Counted from the first letter of the stretch, positions 34,421 to 47,036 are shown. The stretch is DNA of 64,000 nt from Rapana venosa (GCA_028751875.1 CM054143.1:68613958-68677957); one strand, 5' to 3'. Notes: a model not told the origin generated them from the letters alone. Made by a program: numbers and translations.

Positions 34421-35250
34421 CGGCAGGGTGATGGGGGGGGGGAGGGGGGTTGGGGGGGGGGGGGGGAATTGGGTTGTGAGGGCAGGGACAGAAAAATGGA
34501 GATGAAGCACGAGGGGAAAACTTAGGTTAGAAATAATGTGTCTTTAGGCTGAGGACTTAAAAGCATCAAAGTAAGCTTTTGCGAAGAGATAGAGAGGCCA
34601 TCCAGATCGATGGACCAGAAACAGAGAAAGACCACGGCCAACAGTGGATTGGCCTGAATCTAGGTATATGTAAGCCAATGGTATCTGCAGCAGAGCGGAA
34701 GGGAACGAGAAGGAGTGTACAGGTGAAGAACATTCACAAGGGTAGGAGGGTGCTGGTTTTGGTGCGACATTTGTAACAGGGGTAACAGATCTTATAGTTT
34801 ACTCTCTGTGGCACAGGCAACCAGTGGAACGATCGCAAGAGAGGAGCGTGTGCTCAGATTTTTTCTTTCTGAGAACTAACCGAGCTGCAGAGTTTTGGTA
34901 TACGTTGAAGAGGGTGATAGAGATATCTGGCAGAACTAGTCCAGAAGAGAATTGCAATAGTCCAGACGTGAGAGAATGAAGAGGTTGACTAGATATTTTC
35001 ACAGCAGTTAGATAGAGGGACAGACGTATTGCCGAAATCTATGAACTGTTGTGACGGAAGAGAAGTTTGTGTTTGGTCCCTACCAAGCAATGCTCCGTTT
35101 TATCTGCATTTAGCTGTAACTTGTTCTCTATCATCCAATTATTGGATATCTTGAAGGCAGTAATTCTATATTGTCAAGAAAGCGAAGGCAGATTATCAGG
35201 AGTATCAGTGCAATGAATCTGAGAGACATCTGCATAAAAATGATGGTAAT
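34421..35250 (-). mobile_element. CR1/L2-like LINE, C-terminal and 3' region, antisense
   Basis: The minus frame 35002-34799 contains VYQNSAARLVLRKKKSEHT, the conserved segment before the LRSLHWLPV motif of CR1/L2-like reverse transcriptases. Upstream on minus come GAATTGCAATTCTCTTCT and the YADD-side text to about 35250 (CAGATGTCTCTCAGATTC). Frameshifts are frequent. Block B ends inside it at 35068; the part 35069-35250 is unique to this copy. Confidence 0.8.
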
Positions 35251-35254
35251 TAAA

Positions 35255-35315
35255 CATGTGCGAAAATTTCTGCGTGCATATCGAACACAGGAGATCAGTT
35301 TATAGTCCCATCCTA
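35255..35315 (-). mobile_element. SINE family S1, core fragment
   Basis: TTCTGCGTGCATATCGAACA and CAGTTTATAGTCCCATCCTA match the S1 core. The fragment is cut by the S2 element that starts at 35316. Confidence 0.6.
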
Positions 35316-35615
35316 AGGGGACGGGAATACTCGTGGTCGGACACAACGCTTTCCCCCCAGCCCAAGTTAAGCAGCCGTCGAGCGTGTTACCGTAACGGAT
35401 GGTTGACCGTTTTTTCGCTTTGCGCCGCCTTGGCGTCCAGACAGTTTCCCCCAGTTCCCCCCTGTAAAATGGGTACCTGCCCTCTTTAAGGCAGGAAGGT
35501 AGAGCAGCGAGGAGGGATATGGGCGCCGCCCTCATATGCTGGCCCTAGAGAAGTGAGGTCTCAGACGCCGTCGCTCCCCTACAACTATTGGTTATGGGAC
35601 TTCCTTTACCTTTAC
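35316..35615 (+). mobile_element. SINE family S2, sense copy
   Basis: Begins GGGGACGGGAATACTCGTGG, a damaged box A. The body has AAATGGGTACCTGCCCTCTT (about 35467) and GAGAAGTGAGGTC, and the tail is CCTTTACCTTTACCTTACC. It joins the S1 core fragment on the left and a TG array on the right. Confidence 0.85.
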
Positions 35616-35628
35616 CTTACCTATAGGA

Positions 35629-36025
35629 CCTTGTGTGTGTGTGTGTGTGTGGTGTGTGGTGTGTGTGTGCGTGCGTGCTGCGAGCGTGCGTGCGTTCGTG
35701 CGTGCGTGGTGTGTTGTGTGTGTGTGTGGAGTGTGTGTGTGGTGTGTGTAAATATATTGAGAAAATTGGATGTTATATGTGCGTGCCTATTATTGATGTG
35801 TGAGTATGTATGTGTGTGAGTGTGGTTTGTGGTGTGCGCGCACGCTTGTTTGCATGTGGAGTACATGGAGTGTTTTAGAGTGGTGGTGTGTGTTTGTGTG
35901 TGTGTGCGTGTCTGTGTGTGCGTGCGTGCTTGCCGTTGCGTGCGTGCGTGCGTGCGGCGTGCTGTGTTGTGGTGGTGTGTGGTGTGTGTGTGTTGTGTGT
36001 GTGGTGTGTTGAGTGAGTGAGTGAA
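35629..36025. repeat. (TG)n arrays with TGCG variants
   Basis: TG arrays at 35629-35750 and 35800-36015 with CGTGCGTG inserts. The cysteine/valine or histidine/threonine open frames here are artefacts. Confidence 0.95.
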
Positions 36026-36179
36026 GAGTGCCAATGAAATGACCCTAGACAACATACTGTTATAAAAAAAGCAACAACTTATGGCCTAGCTTTTTGAAAG
36101 ACATTGTGGGTTAATCAAGACATGTTTCCTAAATCTAGAACATCCAAGATAAACAAGTAGGAAAAAACCCTCCAAAAAT

Positions 36180-36595
36180 TAACTAACAATAGATACTAAT
36201 AACAATAACAACAACAGATACTATAACAAGTTAAACTAACAACGATACATAAAACATTAACTAACAACAGATACTAATAACAATTAACTAACAACAAGAT
36301 ACTATAACAATTAACAAAACAACAGAGATTACTATAAAAAATTAACTAACAACAGACTAAAACAAATTAACTAACAACAGAAAGCCTATCACAATTAACT
36401 AACTACAGATACGATAAACAATTAACTAACAACAGATACTAAAACAATTAACTAACAACAGATACAATAACAATTAACTAACAACAAAATTACTATAAAC
36501 AGATTAACTAAAACAGATACTAAACAATAAACTAACAACAGATACAATAAAACAATTAACTAACAACAAGATACTATAAACAACCGAAAAGATGA
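36180..36595. repeat. A-rich tandem repeat, unit about 26 bp
   Basis: About 16 units of AATTAACTAACAACAGATAC plus TATAAC. Units differ mainly by gained or lost A and T bases. Confidence 0.9.
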
Positions 36596-37820
36596 TACTT
36601 AGGAACGCAAACACATAGTAACGGTAGATATCTGCACAAAGCAGGGGTAAACAACACGAGGGCAATTAAGATAGGTTACACAACAGTTCAGACTGAAAGC
36701 TTTGGAAAACAGGGTGATACATCACAGGAAGATACCGACTGGGCCAGTGAAGCAGACATCCAAAATTCTGCAGAGAAAGTCTATCATTGTTTAGGATGCT
36801 GTTAAGCGATACAGAACATTCTAAAAGTAAGGATCTTTCAGTGTGATATAAATGAATTCTTTAATTCTAGGCCAACCATTAAGCAGATGTCGACACTAAT
36901 TTGTTTTCCCGCACTGCATAGGTAATTTCTTTGCGGTATTTTGTGCGAAAAGCAATTAAACGTAATCTAAAGCCCAAGCTTTGAGATATTCTAAAAAGCA
37001 GACCTCTATGGCTTTGGGCACAAAACGCTTATGTTTTGTACATCCGTTCATATTTAGGCATTTTTGAGTGTACAATCAATTAGAATTTTGCAATTTTAAT
37101 TGCAATTTCATAGGAAGAATGCTTTAAAAGTTCATAACCCTCTTCGCACGTCCAAACGTAATATTGACTAATAGTGATCCTTCCACATTGCGTGCTCCTC
37201 GACGCGGGAGCTCTATCTGACCCATTCATAGGAATGATCCACAGTTGGGAAGGAGACCCAGCAAAAAGTAACACTGAAGCTTTCAACGACAATAAAATGA
37301 CATGTTTGATTTCAGTGAACAATTCTTGTCTAGTATTTTGATTTAAGGAATTATAATGCCCACAATACTGATTTAGAATCAACGCATAGTAACACATTTT
37401 TCAAATCTTTGGTGAGGAAAGAGTAACAAAATAGTTGAGAGCCATCAATGTTGCCAAAATAGCCCCGCAGTAAAGATAGAAACGCCGCAGTTATCTGATA
37501 TATTTTCTCAATGTTATGGCTGAATAAGAAAGCTGCACCTGACCTGTTTGTTATGGAGGTGTATCCCTCAGTGTCTGTTTGAAAAGTGGTTTCACCTTGG
37601 CGTCTGGGCGGCAGCATGGTTTCCATCTCCGTGTTGAATGCCAAGATTTGTGTGTTTTAACTACAGCCATCCTTTCCAGAAAGTGTTGCATTCCTGGTGT
37701 TGGTGTTGGAACCCAGAATCCTATGTCACAACAGTTTATCGTTCACTATCATTGACTATTCAAAATAAGTTCATGACTAAGATTTCATCTTTTCGATATA
37801 TAAGTTCTCTTTTACCAGAC
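36596..37820. other. Unassigned unique sequence with open frames on minus
   Basis: Minus frames 37397-37080 (105 codons) and 37644-37351 (97 codons) overlap and have balanced composition. The first contains RITISQYYVWTCEEGYELL, the second MAFNTEMETMLPPRRQGE. No domain was recognised and no splice pattern is convincing. It is one of the few single-copy-looking parts of the window. Confidence 0.35.
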
Positions 37821-38506
37821 TTCAGTTGACTGATGATGTGTGTTCACCTGATCTACTGTCACTTGTCAAACCTTCAGTTGACTGATATGTGTGGTTCACA
37901 CTGATCTGCTGGTCCTTGTCAAAACCATCAGTTGACCTGATGATGTGTGTTCACTAGCTGATCTTCTGGTCCTTGTCATACCTTCATTACTGCTGAATGT
38001 GTGTTTCACTCTACTGCTGTCCTTGTCAAACACTTCATTGACTGATATGTGTGTTCACATGATCTGCTGGTCCTTGTCAAACACTTCAGTTGACTGATGA
38101 TGTGTGTTCACCTGATCTGCTGGTCCTTGACAAACTTCAGTGGACCTGATGATGTGTTTTTCACGCTGATCGTGCTGGTCCTTGTCAAATCATCCAGTTG
38201 ACTGATGATGTGTGTTTCACCTGATCTCTGTACCTTCAAAAACTTCATTGACTGATGATGTGTGTTTCACACGGAACTGCTGGTCTTGTCAAAACTTCAG
38301 TTGACTGATTGATGTTGTAGTACACACTGATACTGCTGTCTTGTCAAACCTTCAGTTGACTGATGATGTGTGTTCACCTGATCTGCAGGTTCTTGTCAAC
38401 CACGTCATTGACTGATGATGTGTGTTCACCTATCCTGCTGGGCCATGTCAAAACTTCAAGTGGACTGATGATGTGTGTTCACCTGATCCTGCTGGTCCTT
38501 GTGACC
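37821..38506. repeat. Minisatellite, 13 units of about 52 bp
   Basis: Unit: CTTCAGTTGACTGATGATGT, GTGTTCACCTGATCTGCTGG, TCCTTGTCAAAC. Unit length ranges from 49 to 57 because single-base insertions and deletions are frequent. There is no alternation of repeat and unique spacer, so it is not a CRISPR array. Confidence 0.95.
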
Positions 38507-39129
38507 CATTAACTCTGACCCTGTGCAGCTGAACTTTTTCACTGATCCCACCAATTCAACCCCCCCCCACCCCCCACCCCCCACCACCACCTCTACCCAG
38601 ATTGTTCACACCACCCACAACTATGACAATAACTGTTGCAGACAAAAAGGCATTGGTCCTCACGTGGTCCTACCCCATAACACCACGGAGAAAACATAAA
38701 CAGCATAAAGATTCAAAACTTGACTCTTACCACACCGACAACCAAGAGGAGAACTCAGTCAGGCAGACGTCATCGCCTGTGCCTGTTTACACCCACATCT
38801 GACCTCCCCCAGCACCTCTGACGTCACTGCACAACCACCAAACCAGCTGGCAGCACTCCTCCACATCTTGTCCTCCAGATGCTCCATCCTCTGCCTGTGC
38901 TCTGACAATAAAGTCTGAAAGCAGTGTGAAACGACAGTGTGCATCAGACTATAGATCCCCCTGTTAACCATCCTTTCAACCGTCTTCCACACGCTGACTA
39001 CGCCATCTCAACTCTGTCTCTCTTCCACTGCACACATCTCTAACCTACCATCACCCTTGTCCTCTATCTCTGAAAGACACCCTCACTCACCACAGTCATC
39101 TTCAACCTCTCTGCCTCCTCAAACCTTCT
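38507..39129. other. Unassigned, possible LINE 5' part
   Basis: A C-run stretch at 38560-38590, then mixed sequence leading into the LINE endonuclease that starts near 39130. It may be that LINE's 5' region, but no motif proves it. Confidence 0.35.
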
Positions 39130-39470
39130 TCCGTCTGTTTACTTAATGTGCAGTCTGTCCCTGCCCCAGATGTTAAAGCCAGACTTCTTCTGATTGTCAT
39201 ATCTGAACAAAATCTATCCTATCATTCTCACAGAAACCTGGTTTAATCCCACAAGGTCATGAACCCAAAAGATAAAAGAGCTGACATCCACCTGGCTACA
39301 AAACTGTTCTTTCCCCCGACCCTCGACGTGGAGTTGGCATTGCCGTTGTTACAAAGACGGTGGCACTGCATCCAGCGCTAACTATCCCCAACAGGCCAAT
39401 CCAGATACAGAAGAAAAACAAAGCTAATACTAACGACTTTGACACAGTCCTGTAGTCCTGTAGGCCACTT
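39130..39470 (+). pseudogene. CR1/L2-like LINE, endonuclease N-terminal fragment
   Basis: Plus-strand frames give LLNVQSV (about 39150), the usual opening of CR1/L2-like endonucleases, then ISEQNL and LTETWFNP (about 39230; TETW is the catalytic glutamate motif), then a broken SPRPST ... GIAVV segment (about 39320-39345). The reverse transcriptase is absent. Frameshifted. Confidence 0.7.
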
Positions 39471-40169
39471 ACACCAGCGAGCTGAGGACGCCACCATTCA
39501 CTTCATTCCTCATCCCCCGGTTAAAAAAGCCGTAAAAAAAAGCACACTGACGACCACTTCATGAACTTCAAGTGTAGGGCGGCGAGATCTGGGCGTACGC
39601 CCCCCGTCCCTGCAGTACTGAACTGGTAAATACGCATCAACGACGACAGAATTGATGGAAGAAGAAGGAAGAGGAGAGGAGGAAGATGAGGAGGAGGTAG
39701 AGGATAAGAGAGGAATAACGTGAAAAAGAAGCTGACAAGGATAAAAGAATGAACGGAAGCAGAATGTATTGAAAGCACAATAAAAAGAGGAAAGGGAGAC
39801 AGCAGAAAAAGACATGAAAGAAAAAGCAAATTAAAGCAACAATACAAGGAAGAAAACCAACCATCCACCCACCTGACCAACCAGCCAACCATCCACCCAA
39901 CTGTAACCCTAACCCAACCCTAACCAGCTAACACCCTAACCACCAACCCCCACCCAACCAACCAATCAAGCCTCCCACAACAAAGACGCCGACCAGTTAT
40001 TAATCGAAGAAGAAGCCACCCACCCACCCAACCATCCATCCAGCCAACGAGCACAACAACCCAGCCACCCAACCAAGCAGCTAATTCCACACAAACACCT
40101 CTCTCGCAATGTCCAGGGGGTGGGTCACACTAAGTGGTGACACAGGGATGGAGCTAGCCCAGGCTGTTG
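39471..40169. other. Unassigned, with CCAACC-type short repeats
   Basis: 39660-39830 is purine-rich. 39855-40085 is built from CCAACCA and CCACCCA and includes a short telomere-like run (AACCCTAACCCAACCCTAAC at 39902). No gene recognised. Confidence 0.5.
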
Positions 40170-42245
40170 CTGGGGGGTGGGGAGGGAGGGAAAGAGTAGG
40201 GGATTAGGTAGGGTTAGGGAACGTAGGTTAAAATATAGGTAGGTATGTAGAGAGGAGGTAGGGGAAGGAGGTAAGTAGTAGGAGGAGAATAGTAGGAGAT
40301 AGTGCATGGAGGGAGATGGTAAGGGGAGAGAGGGAGTAGTGAGATAGTAGGGAGGTAGGGAGATAGTAGGGAGTGGGAGGTAAAGTAGGGAGAATAGGTA
40401 GGGAGGAGGTAGTTAGTAGGAGGGAGATTGGTAGGGAGGGAGGGAGATAGGTAGGAGGGAAGTAGGTAGGATAGGAGGGAGAGGGAGATAGTAGGGAGGG
40501 AGGGAGATAGGAGGTAGGTAGGGAGGGTGATAGGATAGGAGGGAGGTAGGTAGGGAGATAGGTAGGAGGTAAGGTAGGTAGAGGGAGGGAGGGAGACTAG
40601 GTAGGGAGGAAGTAGGTAGGTAGGGAGGAGGGAGATAGGTAGGAGTTAGGGAGGGAGGGAGATAGGAGGGAGGGAAGTAGGAAGGGAGGGAGGAGGAGAT
40701 AGGTAGGGAGGGAGGGAGGGAGATAGGTAGGGAGGGAAGTAGGTAGGTAGGAGGGGGGAGATAGGTAGGGAGGGAGGGAGATAGGAGGGAGGGAGGTAGT
40801 AGTTGGAGGGAGGGAGATAGAGGTAGGAGTAGGTAGGAAGGGGAGATAGGTAGGGAGGGAAGTAGGTAGTAAAGGGAGAGGAGGGGAGATAGTTCAGGAG
40901 GGTAAGTAGGTAGTAGGGAGGGAAGGAGGTAGTATGGAGAGGAAGTAGTAGGTAGGGAGTAGGGAGGGAGTTAGGTAGGGAGAATAGGTAGTGAGGTGAG
41001 TAAGGAATAGGTAGGGAGGTAGGAGAGGGAGGGAGATAGGTAGAGGAAGTAGGTAGTAGGGAGGAGGGAGGGAGAAGGTAGGGAGGGAAGTAGGTAGGTT
41101 GGGATGGAAGGATATGTAGGGTGGGACGTAGGTAGGTATGGAGGTAAGGGAGGAGAGGTAGGTATGGAGATAGGTATGGAGGTAGGGAGTGAGGGAGATA
41201 TTTAGGAGGGAATAGGTAAGTAGGGAGGGAGGGAGGAGGGAGGTAGTAGGGAGATAGTAGGAAGGTAGGTAGGAGTGAGATAGGTAGGGAGGAAGTGGTA
41301 AGTAGGGAGGTAGGGAGGGAAGGTAGGGAGATAGGGAGGGATGTAGGGAGGTAGGTAAGTAGGAGGGAGGTAGAGAAGGGTGATGTAGGGAGGTCGGTAA
41401 GTAGTGAGGGAGGTAGGGCATGGTAGTGGAGGTAAGTAGGAGGTAGGTAGTGGAGGGAGTAGGAAGAATAGTCGGTCGGAAAAAGAAGAGATAGGTAGGA
41501 GAATAGGTAAGTTAAGGGATGGAGGGAGGGAGGTAGGTAGGTAGGGAGATAGGAAGGAAGGTAAGGTAAGGAGGGGAGTAGGTAGGGAGGGAATATGGTA
41601 GTAGGAGGATAGGAGGGAGGTAGCGGAGATGGGAGGAATAGGGAGGTAGGTAAGTAGGGAGGGAGGAGGGAGGTGATGGAGGTAAGTAGGGAGGTCGGAT
41701 GGAGATATTGTAGCATAAGGAGTGGAGGGAGGAAGAAATAGGGAGTGAGATAAGTAGGTAGGAAGAGAAGGAGGGAATAAGGTAGGTAGAGGTAGGTAGG
41801 AAATGGGAGGTAGGTAGGTAGGAAGGGAGATAGAAATATTTAAGAAGGGAATTGAGGGAGGTATGGAGGGAGATAGGTGGGTAGGGAGGTAGGGAGATAG
41901 GGAGGTATGGAGATAGGTATTGTAGGGAATGGAGGGTAGGGAGTTAAGGAGGGAGAAAAGCATAGGGAAGGTAGACGGTATTGCGATAGGTAGGGAGGGA
42001 GGAGGTAGGGAGAAAAGGTTAGGAGATATGGAAATAGAGTGTATGGAGGGAGGAAGAGTAGGTATAAAGGATAGGGAGGGAGAGGTAGGGAGATAGGTCG
42101 GGCTGATAGGATAGCTAGGGACGGGCTATAGGGAAGTGGAGGGAGGAGAGAGGTAGGGATATAGGTTAGGGCGGTGATGGAGGTAGGGAGAACGGTAGGG
42201 AGATAGTAGGTAGGGAGGGAGAGAGGTAGGGAGATAAGTAGGGCT
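40170..42245. repeat. GGTA/GGGA tetranucleotide array, about 2.1 kb
   Basis: TAGGTAGGGAGGGAGA variants throughout. The serine/leucine/proline/tyrosine frames on minus, up to 356 codons, are composition artefacts. Confidence 0.95.
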
Positions 42246-42920
42246 TGCGGTCTCTCTTCCGGTATTGCGGACTGGGCTTGGTCCGGGCGCCACGGCGGCG
42301 GTCTGTGTCGTTCAACTTTTCCGAACGTAACCGCGCTCCTGACTGTACTGACGCATCGTCTACGTTACGCTAGCTACTTGTCGGGCGTCGCAGTCTCCCC
42401 GGGCTGCTTCGCTCGCCTGATACGTGACTATCGCACTTAGCTGTCGGCACGCGTCGTTCTCACTTACGTTTCGCTCTGGCTGACGTTCGCACTTGACTGT
42501 CCTCAATTACTGACTTGCAGACGACTTGTCCGGTGCGTCTTACGTTCTCACGGACTTGCGTGCCTACTTACCTACTGTCTGTGCGTTTCCGATCTTACTA
42601 CTTACGTGTCGGTTCTCACTTGCGTTCCAGACTGTCGTTACGCCCTCCTGGCTTACTGTCTACTTGCTTACTTACCTACTCTGTCTTTCTTGTCTTTTCG
42701 GACCGACATCGTACTGTACGGCGTTCTCACTTTCTTGCTCACTGACATTTCTTTGCGCACTTACTTACGTTCTCACTTTCCTCTCCTTCTTTCCACATCA
42801 CTTTCGTTCGTATTCTCACTTCATTACCTCTCTCGAATTACTTACGTTCTTTCTTACTTGTCTACGCACTTTCTTCTCACTGTCGCTACTTGCGTTGCTC
42901 TAGTGGCTGTCGCACGTGAG
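42246..42920. other. CpG-rich degenerate repeat of unknown nature
   Basis: After the GGTA array the sequence turns suddenly rich in CG (CGGCGGTCTGTGTCG, GGCACGCGTCG) and then dissolves into variants of CTTACGTTCTCACTTGCG. The pieces TTCTCACTT, CTTACTTAC and GTTCTCAC recur at irregular distances. It ends at a poly-C run. Three plus frames are open but share the repeat composition. Confidence 0.5.
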
Positions 42921-43006
42921 CCCCCCGCCCCCCCACCCCCACCCCCCCTCCCCCCCCCCCCCCCCAACACCCAACCCCTCCCCCCCCCCCCCCCCCCCCC
43001 CCCCAC
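42921..43006. repeat. Poly-C run
   Basis: Runs of C up to 22 long with A and T breaks, directly before block B copy 2. Confidence 0.95.
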
Positions 43007-44447
43007 TGAAATTTCCACGACTTTCTGCAAACTTTAGTAATTTACTAAACAATTAGACTTCTTACTACATCTTTTGAAAAACTCCCAAATCTCCCCCATC
43101 CTAATCATCATTAGCGGGAAGTTTCTTCCTTCTCAATGTGTGCGCTATTACAAGTTTGTGGTTGTTGAAAAGTCCCCGAACATGATAGAACCGAAGCACG
43201 AAATTCAGCATCGTGCTTTCAGCCCAGTAAGTCCTCATTCTTGGCAAAATGATATTCCATATGTAGAGTTGATCTTAAACTTTTAATCAATTGGGCATAT
43301 AATTTTGTGATTATGTCCGTTTTTTATAATTGTGTGAAGAAATGGGGGTGCACAGTGGGTCAAATTTGCCTGTGCTTTCAAGCTACGCTTTCCCTGCAGT
43401 GTGGCCGTGGTCCTACCTAATGTCCAGTCAAACACTTCTTGGCCCACAACTAAATTAACTTTGTAAACAACATCATGAATACATTATCAGGATGTCTGCG
43501 TTATTTTGTATGTGATCCACACAGACTTTAAAATGCAATAAAAATTTCCTCCCCATACTGACGAAAACACGGATTCAATGACACGTCCAGCACGCCTATA
43601 CAGCAGCGCTCAGTCAAGGTTCATGCAGAGTGCTAAAATTACGCGCCCCACCTTTTTACCCCACACCCCTCCCATTTCTTCACCCCTCCCATCCCCCTCC
43701 TCACAGCATCTCAAGCCCTAGTAGCTCTACAACATGCTCGCGTCAGCAGATCTGGGTCTATAATGATGGCAAAGCTTACATTACCTAAGACAAAGCCCGC
43801 TGCGTGCGTCTGCGGCCTGCCTATCCTCTTACACACACAGCACACAGCCTAGCTAGATTGAGACAGCAAACAGACAAGATTTTGCCCCCAATTTGAGTCC
43901 CTTCAAAACTGATGAACACTACCCTAAATACAAAACAAAAGTTGATTTCAGCTTTAAAAATCAAACATTAACATTAATACCTGACTTGCCAAGTGAAACT
44001 TAAATGAATTCAGGAAGAAAATGAGATCAATTACATCACTAACGCAGAAATGTTCATTCTCAATACTAAACAAAGAAGAGTTATCTGGTGAGAACATCCA
44101 TCCAACTACTGTTATTTTGTTTATAACGCCAAACCGACAAAGTGTTTTTAACTTGTTGTCCCAAAAAAATTCACGTACTCCACAACAACAAGAGAACACT
44201 GCACTGAATACACCTGAATGTAGCGCTGAAGAAAATGACAACATATCACAAAGCAACTTAAAAGTTGGAATTAAAATCCGTGTGGCACTTTCCCCCCGAT
44301 GAAACAAGTGGAAAGAACTCCGCGCTAGTTCTTGATGGCGCCAAACTGACCAGTGCATCTGGTCAGTGCCAGAGCTAAAAATAGCACATCAGGGGTCAAG
44401 TTCCAGCGTCTAAGTGCAGCAGAAAATGGGGGGAAACGACTGCCGTG

Positions 44448-44565
44448 ACTGTACAAAATTGAAGAAAAACACGGATTCAATGACACTGTACAAAAGTGAA
44501 GAAAAACACGGATTCAATGACACTTAACAAAAGTGAAGAAAAACACGGATACAATGACACTGCCA
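44448..44565. repeat. 37-bp tandem repeats (block B copy 2), third unit altered
   Basis: Units one and two match copy 1. The third reads ACTTAACAAAAGTG and GGATACAATG, and CTGCCAATCC follows where copy 1 has CTGCACAATCC. Confidence 0.9.
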
Positions 44566-44925
44566 ATCCACCCCACAGGGACAGCCCTTCATCACTTACT
44601 GGATGCACAGTGATCCAGCAGCAGCAAGGGGAAGGGAACTGTTTTCAGGAAGATGGCATCACACGCTGAGGGCCCATGCTGTGGTGAGGTCGGGGTCTGG
44701 TGGCTTCATCTCTTGACACTGCAAGGCTGGGAACATGGTGGTGACCCGATGTCACTGACCAGTTCACAGAAAACAGCACAGTCAACCACTGACAGCAGCA
44801 GGACACACATCACCACCAGGAATGATAATGAGGCGGACAAGTGCAGAAAGCTAGGGTCACAGCGCTGCACTCAGATGCTGACGGCCCAGTATCAAGCCAC
44901 ACAGAGGGTGCCCTTTACTTTTTCT

Positions 44926-45073
44926 GTTTAGGGATTTTAACCCTGGAGTGGAGTTCACATCAGTACTGACCTCCACCCCGAAGTCCTTTGGACAGACTAA
45001 TAAAACAAGCCCCATGTGCAAACGCCCCAAACATCTTGGGCACACATTAATAAACACAGGGTGATTATTAAAA
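44926..45073 (+). mobile_element. SINE family S1, diverged (block B copy 2)
   Basis: Same as 28543-28690. Confidence 0.65.
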
Positions 45074-46143
45074 AAAAATATCCCCAATACTGGTTTTTCG
45101 CTTTTCATCGTTTTTACCATAGCCATGTTTGCCAAATAATAAGGCTTCATACATCATAGTCAGAGAAAGATTTCCTAAGTAATTAGCCAAACAGTATAAG
45201 TGAATACCCGAAGCATCAAAGCAACATGATACAATAGACAAAGCCCAGTAAATGAAGTAACCAACCTTCAGACTCAACATTTTAATTATTCCAAAATGTT
45301 AATAATAAGGTATATTACAGTGGATGTCAAGTCTAAAGGAAGAGGTGTGACCCTTCCCTCCCTAAAAAGCAGGGGTCAGGGGCGTGCCCCATCTGAAGCA
45401 TGAAGCATTTTCCTTCCAAATCTAGACCAACTGTCTCTGGAAAAAGAAAACAATACCGTCAAGATCCTTTTTACTGCCTGAAAACATCCACATGTCAAAG
45501 TCATTCGAAAATGTGTGGGATTTGTCAGCATGTGTGTTTTTTTTTTTTGCCTAGAATTTTTCCCCTTAACCCTTAGCCTGCCAAGGATTTTGCTTATAAA
45601 TAAATAGCGAAAATCCTATTTGCCAGGAACTTTCCAGACAAATGGGCGATTACTGTTAGAAAAACAAAATACTTGAATTAATTCTGAACTAATGTACCAT
45701 AAAAGTATATTCCTCTTAAAAAGGAAAATGAATCAATGTATATAAAATACTGTAATAGTAACATTAGTAATCATTAATATGCATTAAGAAAGATATGACC
45801 AATAATATAAAAAGAAATTAGTTATCGCAAAGTCAGACACAATTACCAACATTCTGGAAAAGAGCTCGTGGCAGTGGGAAACATGTTTATCTGCCATTCC
45901 AGAACAGCAATGCTGCAAGGGGGGGCCTAAAGGATTATTATCATAATACAGATAGCCAATACAGGGTAACATTCCAAACCTCTCTGTATAAAATTCAAAG
46001 ACTTTTTCAATACTAAGTGGAAACAATCTCTCAAAGTAAACATGCCGGCACACACACACAGCAAGCATGTGCACACACACACACGCACATACACACAATC
46101 ACTTAGATCTCTCACTGTTCTTCTTGCTAAAGTACACCCACAT

Positions 46144-46202
<59 letters not shown>

Positions 46203-46352
46203 TAACAAAAGCACTGCTAACACAATATATCATCCAGTGCGAGAGATATATGTACAAAAAATACTATAGTTAATACACATAACATACATAAGGGGGCTAT
46301 GATTGCCAAATGGTGTTAAGGTGGCAATCATGATAGAGCACAGCATAGTAAG

Positions 46353-46645
46353 GAAAGGTAACGGAGTCCCAATAACTATATGGTCGTAGTGAGCGAGGCT
46401 CAGAAGAACCTCACTTCTCTAGGCCAGCATATTGAGGGCGGCGCCCCACCTCTCCTCTCCCTCCGCATGCTTTACCTTCCCGACCCTAAAGAGGGCAGGT
46501 ACCCATTTACAGCTGGGTGTACTGGGGAACTGTACAGAACAAAGGCGCGCAAACGGTCACCCTCCAACTGGTAACCCCGCTCGATGAGCTTAACTGGCTG
46601 GGGGAAAGCAAGTGCTCCGACCACTGAGCTATCCCGTCCCCCTTG
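46353..46645 (-). mobile_element. SINE family S2 (block B copy 2)
   Basis: Same as 29970-30262, with box A complement at 46621-46631. Confidence 0.85.
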
Positions 46646-47036
46646 AATAGCATAGATAGGACTTCCATACAATTTTATATGATATTATACTGCCTGAATC
46701 CCACCTCCAAAATGTTATAGGTCATGCTGTAGGATCTTTAATTAGTTTTTATAGTGAGAAACTGAGATTATATCATTTTCACTAATTCGGGTTTAAAAAA
46801 TGATATGAGTTTAGATACTTAACGTCTTCAGGTTTTCATTTTAAAACCAACACAACAGCACGTTTCCTAAAATAACTAGGCTATATTATTTTCTTAACAA
46901 AGTTGGATACCATCTACTCAGTAAAGGAGCCAAGTCTTATTTTTCGTTACAACTGCTTTACTGGTCATGTTCTAGAAAATCCACACTCACCAGATAAATA
47001 CTACCACTTAATCACATCGAAAGCCCCTGTACTTAC

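Larger units (their letters stand above)
26687..35068. repeat. Direct duplication block B, copy 1
   Basis: Repeats at 43007-51451. 26687-27095 matches only roughly, with many indels. From about 27095 the match is near-perfect, with an offset of 16,384 and, after 28180, 16,383. The copies agree even in the lengths of (CA)n, (TG)n and poly-G runs. The right edge (GAGAAGTTT) lies inside an antisense LINE that continues here to about 35250, so this copy has the natural right flank. Confidence 0.95.

Noticed and set aside
34006..34505. Cysteine/valine and histidine/threonine frames (also near 1100, 32700, 33250, 35600-36000, 61000-61450 and block copies)
   Set aside because: They are translations of (CA)n/(TG)n microsatellites, not cysteine-rich peptides.
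37821..38506. Regular repeats that could suggest a CRISPR array
   Set aside because: Units are head-to-tail without unique spacers, and the DNA is animal-like.
40646..41963. Open frames of 175-356 codons rich in P, S, L, Y on minus
   Set aside because: They are translations of the GGTA/GGGA array.
26687..43070. Offset of exactly 16,384 (2 to the 14th) as proof of a software limit
   Set aside because: The offset is 16,383 over most of the block, and block A has 16,359-16,361. It is kept only as a hint in the findings.
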